A model generated the notes under the pieces. It did no database searches, was not told the DNA's origin, and worked only from the letters and a program-made list of their open reading frames with translations. A stretch of DNA of 64,000 bases from Actinomadura physcomitrii. Its GTDB lineage: Bacteria > Actinomycetota > Actinomycetes > Streptosporangiales > Streptosporangiaceae. The DNA lies in assembly GCF_008923205.2 (NCBI RefSeq), contig NZ_WBMS02000002.1:310001-374000 (forward strand), written 5' to 3'. The translations under genes were made by a program, and so were the position numbers. Shown here piece by piece: positions 33,110 to 41,603 of the stretch (its first letter is position 1; every line of letters begins with the position of its first letter).

Positions 33110-33490
33110 TTAAATAAGGCGCGCCCGGCCGCCCCCAGCCGGGCGCGCCTCTCGGGTGGTCCCGGGCGTCCCCCCGAAGGCCCGGGTCACCCTTCTCCCT
33201 GGAGAGACCTCCATGACGACGGCGTCCAGGGCCGTCGCCGGCGCCGGGACCGGTTCTCCGACCGGCCGTGCGGCGTCCGTGAGCGGCTCCTTCGGGCCCC
33301 GCGGCGTGCGGGGTGCCGGCGGGGCGGGTGCGCAGTCGTCGCACGCGAACACCCCGGACGAGTCCGGTAGGCGGCCGATGCGTACGCGCGGCCGGGGCCA
33401 CTTCTTGCGGCAGACGGCGCAGGCATCACCGAGGCGCTGAGCGGGGCTCAGCGTTCCCGGGTCGAACGTCGGCTCGCCCGTCTGGCCCAT
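33110..33490 (-). CDS. Small zinc-ribbon-like protein (126 aa)
   Basis: ATG 33490 is preceded by GGGGGATGGGGAC. Residues 24-52 have CAVC...CDDC with [20 protein letters not shown] between, an apparent four-cysteine zinc site of a kind I associate with short actinomycete proteins of unknown role. The rest is Pro/Arg-rich. The final codons ([14 protein letters not shown]) run through the perfect 13-bp hairpin at 33117-33150, so the stop lies beyond the hairpin as read on this strand. A shorter original protein may have been extended into its own terminator. Moderate certainty that it is a gene, low certainty on its C-terminus. Confidence 0.55.
   Translation of the reverse strand: MGQTGEPTFDPGTLSPAQRLGDACAVCRKKWPRPRVRIGRLPDSSGVFACDDCAPAPPAPRTPRGPKEPLTDAARPVGEPVPAPATALDAVVMEVSPGRRVTRAFGGTPGTTREARPAGGGRARLI
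33117..33150 (-). terminator. Perfect 13-bp hairpin
   Basis: AGGCGCGCCCGGC (33117-33129) pairs fully with GCCGGGCGCGCCT (33138-33150). On the minus strand it is followed by TTATTTAAA, a weak U-rich tract. It lies inside the end of the zinc-ribbon ORF. Confidence 0.6.
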
Positions 33491-33765
33491 GTCCCCATCC
33501 CCCTTGCGGGAGTCGAATCACGTCACTCCTTTATAAGCGGGGACGGGTGTTGTCCCTGCTAGTGAAGGTGAAAGTGGCGGCAAAGGCTGGCGGGCCGGCG
33601 CCCGTCCGAGATCGTCGGCGGCGGCGGCGCGCGCGGCTCGTGCTCCGCCTTCCGCTCGCTCACCGATCCGCGGACCGCGCCGCGGCCGGGTTTCGGGCCT
33701 GCCCTACCGGGCCGGGGGCAGAGGGCCCGCGACACCGGGCAGGGCGGCGGGACGCCCGCGCGCCG

Positions 33766-35007
33766 ATGTCCGACAATGGTCCGGTGATGTCTCCCTCAGG
33801 CGCCGCCGCGCCCGCCGCACGCGAACTCGTCGTCCTCGGCTCCACCGGCTCGATCGGGACCCAGGCCCTCGACGTCGTCCGCCGCAATCCCGGCCGGTTC
33901 CGGATCGCGGGCCTCGCGGCCGGCGGCGGGCGGGTGGACCTGCTGGCCGAGCAGGCGCTGGAGTTCCGTCCGGAGGTGGTCGCGGTGGCCAAGGCGTCCG
34001 CCGCGCAGGAGCTCCAGCTGGCGTTCTACGCCGAGGCCAAGCGGCGCGGCTACGCCTCCGGCGACTACGCCATCCCGAAGATCGTCGCCGGTCCGGACGC
34101 GGTCGCCGAGGTCGCGGCCTGGCCGTGCGACGTGGTGCTGAACGGGGTGACGGGCGCGCTCGGCCTGGCGTCCACGCTGGCCGCGCTCGACGCCGGCCGC
34201 ACGCTCGCGCTCGCCAACAAGGAGTCGCTCATCATCGGCGGGCCGCTGGTGAAGGAGCGGGCGCGGCCGGGGCAGATCGTCCCGGTCGACTCCGAGCACT
34301 CGGCGCTCGCGCAGTGCCTGCGCGGCGGCCGCGCCGAGGAGGTGCGGCGGCTCGTGGTGACCGCCAGCGGCGGCCCGTTCCGCGGGAAGGCCCGCGCCGA
34401 GCTGGCGGACGTCACGCCCGAGCAGGCGATGAGGCACCCGACCTGGGAGATGGGCCCGGTCATCACCATCAACTCCGCGACCCTCGTCAACAAGGGCCTG
34501 GAGGTCATCGAGGCGCACCTGCTGTTCGACGTCCCGATGGAGCGGATCGAGGTCGTGGTGCACCCGCAGTCGATGATCCACTCGATGGTGGAGTTCACCG
34601 ACGGGTCGACGCTGGCGCAGGCGAGCCCGCCCGACATGCGGCTGCCGATCGCGCTCGGTCTGGAGTGGCCGGACCGCGTCCCGCACGCCGCGCCCGGCGT
34701 CGACTGGACGAAGGCGCACACCTGGGAGTTCTTCCCGCTCGACGACGAGGCGTTCCCGGCCGTCGCGCTCGCCCGCCGCGCCGGCGAGCTCGGCGGGACG
34801 GTCCCCGCCGTCTACAACGCGGCCAACGAGGAGTGCGTGGCGGCGTTCCGCGCCGGACGGCTGCCGTTCCTGGGGATAGTCGACACGATCATGCGGGTAG
34901 TGGAGGAGCACGGGTCCGGGACGCCGGGCGAGCTGACGCTGGACGATGTGCTGGCCGCCGACGCCTGGGCGCGCGAACGGACCAGGGAAGTGACCGGCCA
35001 GGCCTGA
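33766..35007 (+). CDS. dxr: 1-deoxy-D-xylulose 5-phosphate reductoisomerase
   Basis: 413 residues from ATG 33766 (ATG 33787 possible). NADPH site [26 protein letters not shown]; metal/substrate motifs [20 protein letters not shown] and [22 protein letters not shown]; then [14 protein letters not shown]. Second step of the MEP isoprenoid pathway: DXP to MEP. It heads the block dxr-rip1-ispG, the standard actinobacterial order. Confidence 0.97.
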   Translation: MSDNGPVMSPSGAAAPAARELVVLGSTGSIGTQALDVVRRNPGRFRIAGLAAGGGRVDLLAEQALEFRPEVVAVAKASAAQELQLAFYAEAKRRGYASGDYAIPKIVAGPDAVAEVAAWPCDVVLNGVTGALGLASTLAALDAGRTLALANKESLIIGGPLVKERARPGQIVPVDSEHSALAQCLRGGRAEEVRRLVVTASGGPFRGKARAELADVTPEQAMRHPTWEMGPVITINSATLVNKGLEVIEAHLLFDVPMERIEVVVHPQSMIHSMVEFTDGSTLAQASPPDMRLPIALGLEWPDRVPHAAPGVDWTKAHTWEFFPLDDEAFPAVALARRAGELGGTVPAVYNAANEECVAAFRAGRLPFLGIVDTIMRVVEEHGSGTPGELTLDDVLAADAWARERTREVTGQA

Positions 35008-35073
35008 GCCCCGCGGGGCCGGCCGGGCGCGGGGGGATCCCTCGGGCGGGACCGAACCCGGAAGGGGGATCGG

Positions 35074-36273
35074 ATGGCCTTCGCCTTGGGTGCGGTGGCG
35101 TTCGTCGTCGCGCTGCTGGTGTCGGTGATGCTCCATGAGGGCGGGCACCTGCTCACCGCCAAGCGGTTCGGGATGAAGGCCACGCAGTACTTCGTCGGGT
35201 TCGGCCCGACGCTGTGGTCGCGGACCCGCGGCGAGACCGAGTACGGGATCAAGGCGATCCCGCTCGGCGGCTTCGTCAAGATCATCGGCTATACGCCGCT
35301 GGAGGAGGTCGACGAGGCCGACCGCCCGCGCGCGTTCTACCGGCAGCCCGCGGGGCGGCGCGCGATCGTCATCGCGGCGGGCGTCGTGGTGAACTTCGTG
35401 TTCGCGTTCGTGCTGCTGATGGCGATGGCGATGACGGTCGGCGTCCGGGAGCCGGGCACCGTGACCACGACCGTGGACGAGGTCAGCTCCTGCGTGCCGG
35501 CCCGGCTGCAGGACGGCTGCGGCGGCGGCCGCCCGGAGTCTCCGGCGAAGGCAGCGGGCCTGCGGGCGGGCGACCGCGTGCTGACCTTCAATGGCACGCG
35601 CGTGGCGGACTGGGACGAGTTGCGCGACGCCATCGACAGGGCGAAGCCGGGGCAGACGGTGCCGGTCGCCGTGCAGCGCGCGGGCGTCCCGCGGCCGGTG
35701 ACGCTGCGGATGCGGCTGGCGGACGTCGGCGGTGAGCCGTTCGTCGGCCTGTCCGCGCGGATCGTCGGCTCCGGGTACGAGCGGACGGGCCCGGTCAACG
35801 CGGCGGTGTTCGCGGGGCGTGCCATCGGCCGGACCGTGCGGAGCATGGGCCAGATCGTGGTGGACCTGCCGTCGGCGATCCCGAAGCTGTTCACCCCCGA
35901 GCGGCAGAGCTCGCCGGGCGGCCAGGTCGGCAGCGTGGTCGGCGCGACGGAGGTGTCGGGGCAGATCTTCTCCTCGCACAGCACCGTCCGCGACAAGATC
36001 GCTCTGTATCTGTCACTTGTCGTCTCGGTGAACATCTTCCTAGGCGCGCTCAACGTCGTCCCGCTGCTGCCGCTGGACGGCGGGCATCTCGCCGTCGTCG
36101 CCTACGAGCGGTTGCGGGTGCGCATCAACGGCATCAGAGGGCGTCCGGATCCGGGCACCGTCGATATGACCAAGCTCATGCCCTTGACCTATCTGGCGGT
36201 GCTGGTGCTCGTGGGGCTCGGGGTGCTGCTGATCCTCGCGGATCTGGTCAACCCGCTCCAGATGCCGCAATGA
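35074..36273 (+). CDS. Site-2 protease family membrane metalloprotease (RIP/RseP type)
   Basis: 399 residues with GGAAGGGGGA ahead of ATG 35074. Zinc site HEGGH (His21, Glu22, His25) in the first membrane helix, a PDZ domain around residues 150-220 (AAGLRAGDRVLTFNGTRVAD), and the third zinc ligand in NVVPLLPLDGGH near the C-terminal helices. It matches Rip1 of mycobacteria, which cleaves anti-sigma factors and other membrane proteins. Encoded 66 bases after dxr, as in most actinobacteria. Confidence 0.93.
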   Translation: MAFALGAVAFVVALLVSVMLHEGGHLLTAKRFGMKATQYFVGFGPTLWSRTRGETEYGIKAIPLGGFVKIIGYTPLEEVDEADRPRAFYRQPAGRRAIVIAAGVVVNFVFAFVLLMAMAMTVGVREPGTVTTTVDEVSSCVPARLQDGCGGGRPESPAKAAGLRAGDRVLTFNGTRVADWDELRDAIDRAKPGQTVPVAVQRAGVPRPVTLRMRLADVGGEPFVGLSARIVGSGYERTGPVNAAVFAGRAIGRTVRSMGQIVVDLPSAIPKLFTPERQSSPGGQVGSVVGATEVSGQIFSSHSTVRDKIALYLSLVVSVNIFLGALNVVPLLPLDGGHLAVVAYERLRVRINGIRGRPDPGTVDMTKLMPLTYLAVLVLVGLGVLLILADLVNPLQMPQ

Positions 36274-36383
36274 ACGAGAAGGTTTACCGCGCGTAGCCGA
36301 GTGGTCACACTCTTCCATGCCGGTCGCCGTCACCTCATCCATGCGGGGCGCCTAGGCTGGGTGAAGCGAGTCAGAGGAGAGGG

Positions 36384-37577
36384 ATGAGCGTTTCACTGGG
36401 AATTCCGACGGTCCGCGGCGAGGGCGACGGACAGGGGGCGCAGGGCCTGGTCGCGGCGCGCCGCAAGTCGCGCCAGATCATGGTCGGCACCGTGCCGGTC
36501 GGCGGGGACGCGCCGGTGTCGGTGCAGTCGATGACCACGACCCTCACCGCCGACGTCAACGCCACGCTGCAGCAGATCGCCGAGCTGACCGCGTCCGGCT
36601 GCCAGATCGTCCGGGTGGCGGTCCCGTCGCAGGACGACGCCGAGGCGCTGCCCGCGATCGCCAAGAAGTCCCCGATCCCGGTCATCGCCGACATCCACTT
36701 CCAGCCCAAGTACGTGTTCGCGGCGATCGACGCGGGCTGCGCGGCGGTCCGGGTCAACCCCGGCAACATCAAGAAGTTCGACGACAAGGTCGGCGAGATC
36801 GCGCGCGCCGCGCAGGACGCGGGCGTGCCGATCCGGATCGGCGTCAACGCCGGCTCGCTGGACAAGCGGCTGCTGGAGAAGCACGGCAAGGCCACCCCGG
36901 ACGCGCTGGTGGAGTCGGCGCTGTGGGAGTGCTCGCTGTTCGAGGAGCACGGCTTCCGGGACATCAAGATCTCGGTGAAGCACAACGACCCGGTCGTGAT
37001 GATCCAGGCGTACCGCAAGCTCGCCGCCGCCTGCGAGTACCCGCTGCACCTCGGCGTGACCGAGGCGGGTCCGGCGTTCCAGGGCACGGTGAAGTCGGCG
37101 GTCGCGTTCGGCGCGCTGCTGAGCGAGGGGATCGGCGACACGATCCGGGTGTCGCTGTCGGCGCCTCCCGTCGAGGAGATCAAGGTCGGCACGGCGATCC
37201 TGGAGTCGCTCGGGCTGCGGCAGCGCGGCCTGGAGATCGTGTCGTGCCCGTCGTGCGGGCGCGCGCAGGTGGACGTCTACACGCTCGCCGAGCAGGTCAC
37301 CGCGGGCCTGAAGGACTTCCCGGTGCCGCTGCGCGTCGCGGTGATGGGCTGCGTGGTGAACGGCCCGGGCGAGGCGCGGGAGGCCGACCTCGGCGTCGCG
37401 TCCGGCAACGGCAAGGGCCAGATCTTCGTCAAGGGCGAGGTCATCAAGACGGTGCCGGAGTCGCAGATCGTGGAGACGCTGATCGAGGAGGCCATGCGCA
37501 TCGCCGACGACATGGGCATCGAGGTCGGCGAGGACGGGTCGGTGTCCGGCCCGGGCGCGCAGGTGGTGGTGAGCTGA
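36384..37577 (+). CDS. ispG: 4-hydroxy-3-methylbut-2-en-1-yl diphosphate synthase
   Basis: 397 residues, AGAGGAGAGGG directly upstream of ATG 36384. TIM-barrel start [21 protein letters not shown]; Fe-S ligands in SCPSCGR and [11 protein letters not shown]. Penultimate MEP-pathway enzyme converting MEcPP to HMBPP with a [4Fe-4S] cluster. A TAGGCT at 36352-36357 is a plausible -10 box, so ispG may have its own promoter besides read-through from rip1. A terminator follows at 37636. Confidence 0.97.
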   Translation: MSVSLGIPTVRGEGDGQGAQGLVAARRKSRQIMVGTVPVGGDAPVSVQSMTTTLTADVNATLQQIAELTASGCQIVRVAVPSQDDAEALPAIAKKSPIPVIADIHFQPKYVFAAIDAGCAAVRVNPGNIKKFDDKVGEIARAAQDAGVPIRIGVNAGSLDKRLLEKHGKATPDALVESALWECSLFEEHGFRDIKISVKHNDPVVMIQAYRKLAAACEYPLHLGVTEAGPAFQGTVKSAVAFGALLSEGIGDTIRVSLSAPPVEEIKVGTAILESLGLRQRGLEIVSCPSCGRAQVDVYTLAEQVTAGLKDFPVPLRVAVMGCVVNGPGEAREADLGVASGNGKGQIFVKGEVIKTVPESQIVETLIEEAMRIADDMGIEVGEDGSVSGPGAQVVVS

Positions 37578-37635
37578 CGCCGGTCCGGTGATGTGACGGC
37601 CGCGGTCGCGTAGGCGGCCGGGGACGGACTCGGAA

Positions 37636-37668
37636 GGGTCCTCGGGTGATGAGCCCGGGGGCCCTTTT
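37636..37668 (+). terminator. Rho-independent terminator after ispG
   Basis: GGGTCCTCGGG pairs (two G-U) with CCCGGGGGCCC across a 7-base loop, then TTTT at 37665-37668. Confidence 0.85.
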
Positions 37669-37780
37669 CGCGTGCCGTGGGCGGTGACCGCCGGTGCGGG
37701 CGCGCGCCCCCGGGCGGGGCCCCGGCCTGTGGCGGACCCTGAGCCGGAACGTTCGGGCATATCACAGAGTTCCGTTGATC

Positions 37781-37807
37781 TTGTCACGATTCTGCATCTG
37801 GTCACGA
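37781..37807. promoter_or_regulatory. Direct-repeat element upstream of the first tripeptidyl aminopeptidase (copy A)
   Basis: TTGTCACGAT and TGGTCACGA with GTCACGA copies exactly 18 bases apart, joined by a conserved GCATC. The same 30-base arrangement recurs at 39709-39735 before the second paralogue. A likely binding site for a shared regulator. Confidence 0.55.
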
Positions 37808-37825
37808 CAAGCTCTGTCGTCCGAC

Positions 37826-37840
37826 TTGTCCGCAGGACAA
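37826..37840. promoter_or_regulatory. Inverted repeat TTGTCC-GCA-GGACAA
   Basis: Perfect 6-3-6 palindrome 61 bases ahead of the GTG at 37901, found only before the first paralogue. Candidate operator. Confidence 0.4.
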
Positions 37841-37900
37841 CAATCTTCACTTGTTTACCCAAATGTCTGACTCATCCGAGTCGACAGGTTAGGGGGATAT

Positions 37901-39559
37901 GTGAAGAGGACTGTCGTCGTGGCCGCGGTGGCCGGGCTCGGGCTGAGTGGGCTCGGCACCGCGAGCGCACAGGCCGCGGGCCCCTCCGCGGCCTCGGGGT
38001 TCGACCCCGCCGCGGTCAAGTGGCACGCCTGCCCCGCGGACTTCGTCCAGCAGGTGCACGACCTGTACGACGGGCTGTACCCGGTCTCGAAGATCGTGCA
38101 GTGCGGCGAGCTGCAAGTGCCGCTGGACTACGCCAAGCCGAGCGGCACGAAGATCACGCTGCAGCTGACCCGTACCCCGCACACCGGCACGGGCGCCGCC
38201 AAGGGCGACATGGTGGTGAACCCGGGCGGTCCGGGCGGCGGCGGCGCGCTGTTCGGCCCGCGGGTGTTCGCGCAGAACTCCGCGGCGCTGAAGGACGCCT
38301 ACAACGTCATCGGGTTCGACCCGCGCGGCGTCGGGATGAGCGTCCCCTCGCTCAGCTGCGACACGAACTACACCAACGCCCCCCGCCCCGACTACGGCAC
38401 GGGCGACCGCGCCTCGGTCTCGGTGTGGCTGAAGAAGTCCAAGGCGTACACGGACGCGTGCCGGAAGGCCGACAAGATCGGCCTGCTGAACCACATCAAG
38501 ACGACCGACTCCGTCCGCGACATGGAGTCGATCCGCAAGGCGCTGAGCGACAAGAAGCTCGACTACTACGGCGCCTCGTACGGCACCTACCTCGGCTCGG
38601 TCTACGCGACGATGTTCCCGAAGACCGTGGGCCGGATGGTGCTGGACGGCAACGTCGGCCCGTCGGACGTGTGGTATGACGCCAACCTGAACCAGGACGT
38701 CCAGTTCGACAAGAACATGGACTACTACTTCGGGTGGATCGCCAAGTACGACTCCGTCTACCACCTGGGCACGACGCAGAAGGCCGTCCGGTCGTTCTTC
38801 TACAAGCTGCGCGCCACGCTCAAGACCAAGCCGGTGTACTACACCGACCCGAGCAGCGGCCAGAAGTTCGCCGTCGGCCCGGACGAGCTGACCGACGCGA
38901 TCCAGAACGCCGCGTACCGCCGCAGCCAGGCGCTGTGGGACGGCTACGCGGTGGGCCTGCACGCCTACACGACCGGTGACGCCGCGACGTTCGTCGGCAC
39001 CTTCGGCGCGCAGACGAGCGGCGGCGCGGACGACAACGAGTTCGCCGTCTACAACGCCGTGCAGTGCACCGACGTCCAGTGGCCGCAGAGCTGGGCGAAG
39101 TGGGAGCGCGACAACGTCCGGATCAACAAGGAGCACCCGTTCCTCACCTGGGGCAACGTGTGGTTCAACGCGCCGTGCCTGACCTGGCCCGCCAAGGCCG
39201 GCACGCCGGTGAACGTCGGGCGGAGCCGCGACCTGCCGCGCAACATCCTGCAGTTCGAGGGCAGCGAGGACGCGGCGACGCCGCTCGCCGGCGCGCTCGA
39301 CATGCACCGCCGGCTCAAGGGCTCGCAGCTGGTGATCCAGGACGGCGACCGCACGCACTGCATCGTGCACCGCGGTTCGGCGGCCGTGGACGCCATCTTC
39401 GACCGGTACTTCCTGACCGGGGAGCGTCCGGGGCGGTCCGTCACGCACGTCCCGCAGCTCGGCGACCCGGTGCCGCCGGCGCAGGCCTCCGCCAAGGCCA
39501 AGTCGCTGTCCACGACGGTGACGAAGGCGGCGCGGCTGAGCGACGACGTCATCCGCTGA
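37901..39559 (+). CDS. Secreted tripeptidyl aminopeptidase (SlpD/E-like), paralogue 1
   Basis: 552 residues from GTG 37901, preceded by AGGGGGATAT. Signal peptide of about 26 residues ending ASAQAAG. Alpha/beta hydrolase: oxyanion loop NPGGPGG (108-114), GFDPRGVG, nucleophile Ser226 in GASYGT, Asp in EGSEDAATP, His in DRTHCIV, with the TAP-like C-terminal domain. Such enzymes remove tripeptides from the N-termini of extracellular proteins. The C-terminus extends further than the paralogues. First of three tandem copies lying between ispG and the GNAT gene. Confidence 0.9.
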   Translation: MKRTVVVAAVAGLGLSGLGTASAQAAGPSAASGFDPAAVKWHACPADFVQQVHDLYDGLYPVSKIVQCGELQVPLDYAKPSGTKITLQLTRTPHTGTGAAKGDMVVNPGGPGGGGALFGPRVFAQNSAALKDAYNVIGFDPRGVGMSVPSLSCDTNYTNAPRPDYGTGDRASVSVWLKKSKAYTDACRKADKIGLLNHIKTTDSVRDMESIRKALSDKKLDYYGASYGTYLGSVYATMFPKTVGRMVLDGNVGPSDVWYDANLNQDVQFDKNMDYYFGWIAKYDSVYHLGTTQKAVRSFFYKLRATLKTKPVYYTDPSSGQKFAVGPDELTDAIQNAAYRRSQALWDGYAVGLHAYTTGDAATFVGTFGAQTSGGADDNEFAVYNAVQCTDVQWPQSWAKWERDNVRINKEHPFLTWGNVWFNAPCLTWPAKAGTPVNVGRSRDLPRNILQFEGSEDAATPLAGALDMHRRLKGSQLVIQDGDRTHCIVHRGSAAVDAIFDRYFLTGERPGRSVTHVPQLGDPVPPAQASAKAKSLSTTVTKAARLSDDVIR

Positions 39560-39613
39560 ACCGCGTGACGGGCTGACCGGCCTATCCGCCGGCCGGCCCG
39601 CGCAGCGGCCGGC

Positions 39614-39645
39614 GAGGGCCCCGGGGAGCGATCCCCGGGGCCCTC
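39614..39645 (+). terminator. Terminator after paralogue 1
   Basis: GAGGGCCCCGGGGA pairs perfectly with TCCCCGGGGCCCTC over a GCGA tetraloop; TTCGCG follows. Confidence 0.8.
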
Positions 39646-39708
39646 TTCGCGTGCGGGCGCTCCGACGGCGGGATCCACCCGCGCCAACATCACGAACATC
39701 GGTGGATC

Positions 39709-39735
39709 TTGTCACGATTTCGCATCTGGTCACGA
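39709..39735. promoter_or_regulatory. Direct-repeat element upstream of paralogue 2 (copy B)
   Basis: TTGTCACGAT and TGGTCACGA, same 18-base register and same GCATC centre as at 37781-37807. It lies 129 bases before the GTG start. Confidence 0.55.
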
Positions 39736-39863
39736 GCGACTCTCCCGCCATATCGCCCAGAACCGCCACAATCGCCACGCAATCCACGCATCCGCATGCA
39801 TCGGCGCTGCTCCCCCCTCCGAGCCCGACCCGGGCTCCGGAGCCGCCGATCTGAGGGGGTCAA

Positions 39864-41465
39864 GTGAAGAGGATCGTCATCGCCACGGCCGCCGCGGCCG
39901 TGGCGGCCGGCGGCAGCGTCGCCGCCGTCTCCGCGAACGCCGCCACCGGCCCGTCCGCGGCGGGCCTGGTCGCGGCGAGCGGGATCAACTGGGGCAAGTG
40001 CCAGGTCAGCGGCCCCGATGACCCGATGAACAAGGCCGAGTGCGCCCAGGTCCAGGTGCCGCTCGACTACGCCAAGCCGAACGGCCGCAAGATCTCCATC
40101 GCGGTGTCGCGCTACAAGCACACCGACGACAAGAACTACCAGGGCGTCCTGTTCGTCAACCCGGGCGGCCCCGGCGGCACCGGCATCGAGTACGCGCCCG
40201 CCCTGGCCCGCTGGATGGGCGGCGTCGGCCACGCCGCCACCGCCGCCAAGTACGACATCATCGGCTTCGACCCCCGCGGCGTCGGATCCAGCCAGCCCGC
40301 GCTGACGTGCGACAAGACCTGGTACAACCCCGTCCGGCCCGACTACGTCCCGCACTCGGCCAAGGACGAGGCCGTCTGGAAGGCCAAGGCGAAGAAGTAC
40401 GCGCAGGACTGCCAGCGCGAGTTCGGCTGGATGCTGCCGCACATGCGCACCACCGACGCCGCCCGCGACGTCGACACGATCCGCGCCGCGCTCGGCCAGC
40501 AGAAGATCAGCTGGTACGGCTTCTCCTACGGCACCTACTTCGGCGCCACCTACGCCACGCTGTTCCCGAACCGCGTGAAGCGCATGGTGCTCGACGGCAA
40601 CGTCAACCCGAAGACGGTCTGGTACGACGCCCAGCTCGAGCAGGACAAGGCGTTCGAGCGGAACATGAAGTCCTGGTGGGCGTGGACCGGCAAGTATGAC
40701 TCGCTCTACCACCTCGGCAAGACCGAGAAGGCCGTCGAGGCGAAGTACTACGCCGTCCGCGCCGCCGCGAAGAAGTCCCCGATCGGCGGCAAGATCGGCC
40801 CGGACGAGCTGGACGACATCGTCCTGACCGCCGGCTACAACACCGGCTACTACATCCCGTTCGCGCAGGCCCTGTCGGACTGGGCGAACAACAAGGACGC
40901 CTCCGGCCTGCTCGACTGGCTGAACACCGGCGGCGAGGACAACGACTTCGTCGTCTACAACGCCGTCCAGGCGGCCGACGCCAAGTGGCCGCGGAACTGG
41001 AACAAGTGGCACAACGACGCGGCCAAGCTCTACAAGGAGGGCTACCGCTTCAACACCTGGAGCAACGTCTGGTTCAACGCGCCCATCGCGTTCTGGCCGT
41101 TCCAGGGCGGTCCCGCGCTGAAGCTGAAGGCGAGCAAGAGCCTGCCCGGCATGCTGCTCGTCCAGTCGTCGCAGGACGCCGCGACCCCGGTCGCCGGCGG
41201 CTACAACATGCACAAGGTGTTCCCGTCCTCGCGGCTCGTCCTCGAGGTCGGCGGCAAGACCCACGCCAACACGCTGAACGGCAACGCGTGCCTGGACGAC
41301 AAGGTCGCCGCCTACCTGGACAGCGGCGCGCTGCCGAAGAGCGGCAAGGGCGCGGACGCCTACTGCAAGGCCGTCCCGGCGCTGAACGACCCGGACCCGA
41401 CGGCGATGACGGCCAAGGCCGCCGGCGCCGTCGCGGGCAAGGACCTGCCGATCGGCCGTCCGTGA
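39864..41465 (+). CDS. Secreted tripeptidyl aminopeptidase, paralogue 2
   Basis: 533 residues from GTG 39864 (GAGGGGGTCAA upstream). Signal peptide ending near AVSANAATG. Oxyanion loop NPGGPGG, nucleophile Ser221 in GFSYGT, Asp in SSQDAATPVAGG, His in GKTHANTL. Its C-terminus carries the paired cysteines NACLDDKVAAYL ... DAYCK typical of the TAP C-terminal domain. It is lysine-rich compared with paralogue 3. Probably co-regulated with paralogue 1 through the shared upstream repeats. Confidence 0.9.
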   Translation: MKRIVIATAAAAVAAGGSVAAVSANAATGPSAAGLVAASGINWGKCQVSGPDDPMNKAECAQVQVPLDYAKPNGRKISIAVSRYKHTDDKNYQGVLFVNPGGPGGTGIEYAPALARWMGGVGHAATAAKYDIIGFDPRGVGSSQPALTCDKTWYNPVRPDYVPHSAKDEAVWKAKAKKYAQDCQREFGWMLPHMRTTDAARDVDTIRAALGQQKISWYGFSYGTYFGATYATLFPNRVKRMVLDGNVNPKTVWYDAQLEQDKAFERNMKSWWAWTGKYDSLYHLGKTEKAVEAKYYAVRAAAKKSPIGGKIGPDELDDIVLTAGYNTGYYIPFAQALSDWANNKDASGLLDWLNTGGEDNDFVVYNAVQAADAKWPRNWNKWHNDAAKLYKEGYRFNTWSNVWFNAPIAFWPFQGGPALKLKASKSLPGMLLVQSSQDAATPVAGGYNMHKVFPSSRLVLEVGGKTHANTLNGNACLDDKVAAYLDSGALPKSGKGADAYCKAVPALNDPDPTAMTAKAAGAVAGKDLPIGRP

Positions 41466-41487
41466 CACCCCGGTCCACCGCGTGACG

Positions 41488-41529
41488 CTCGCGGCGCGCC
41501 CGTCCCTCGCCGGACGGGCGCGCCGCGAG
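41488..41529 (+). terminator. Terminator after paralogue 2
   Basis: Perfect 18-bp stem CTCGCGGCGCGCCCGTCC / GGACGGGCGCGCCGCGAG with a 6-base loop, then ATCCGTTTT. Confidence 0.88.
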
Positions 41530-41603
41530 ATCCGTTTTCGGGCGGAATCGCGCGAAGCCCGCGGTTCCCGCGACACGCGCGGGCGCGCAGGTAGAAAGCG
41601 GGG

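Noticed and set aside
36291..36330. tRNA-like string GTAGCCGAGTGGTCACAC
   Set aside because: Resembles a Ser/Leu tRNA D-arm, but no acceptor stem, anticodon arm or TTC loop follows.
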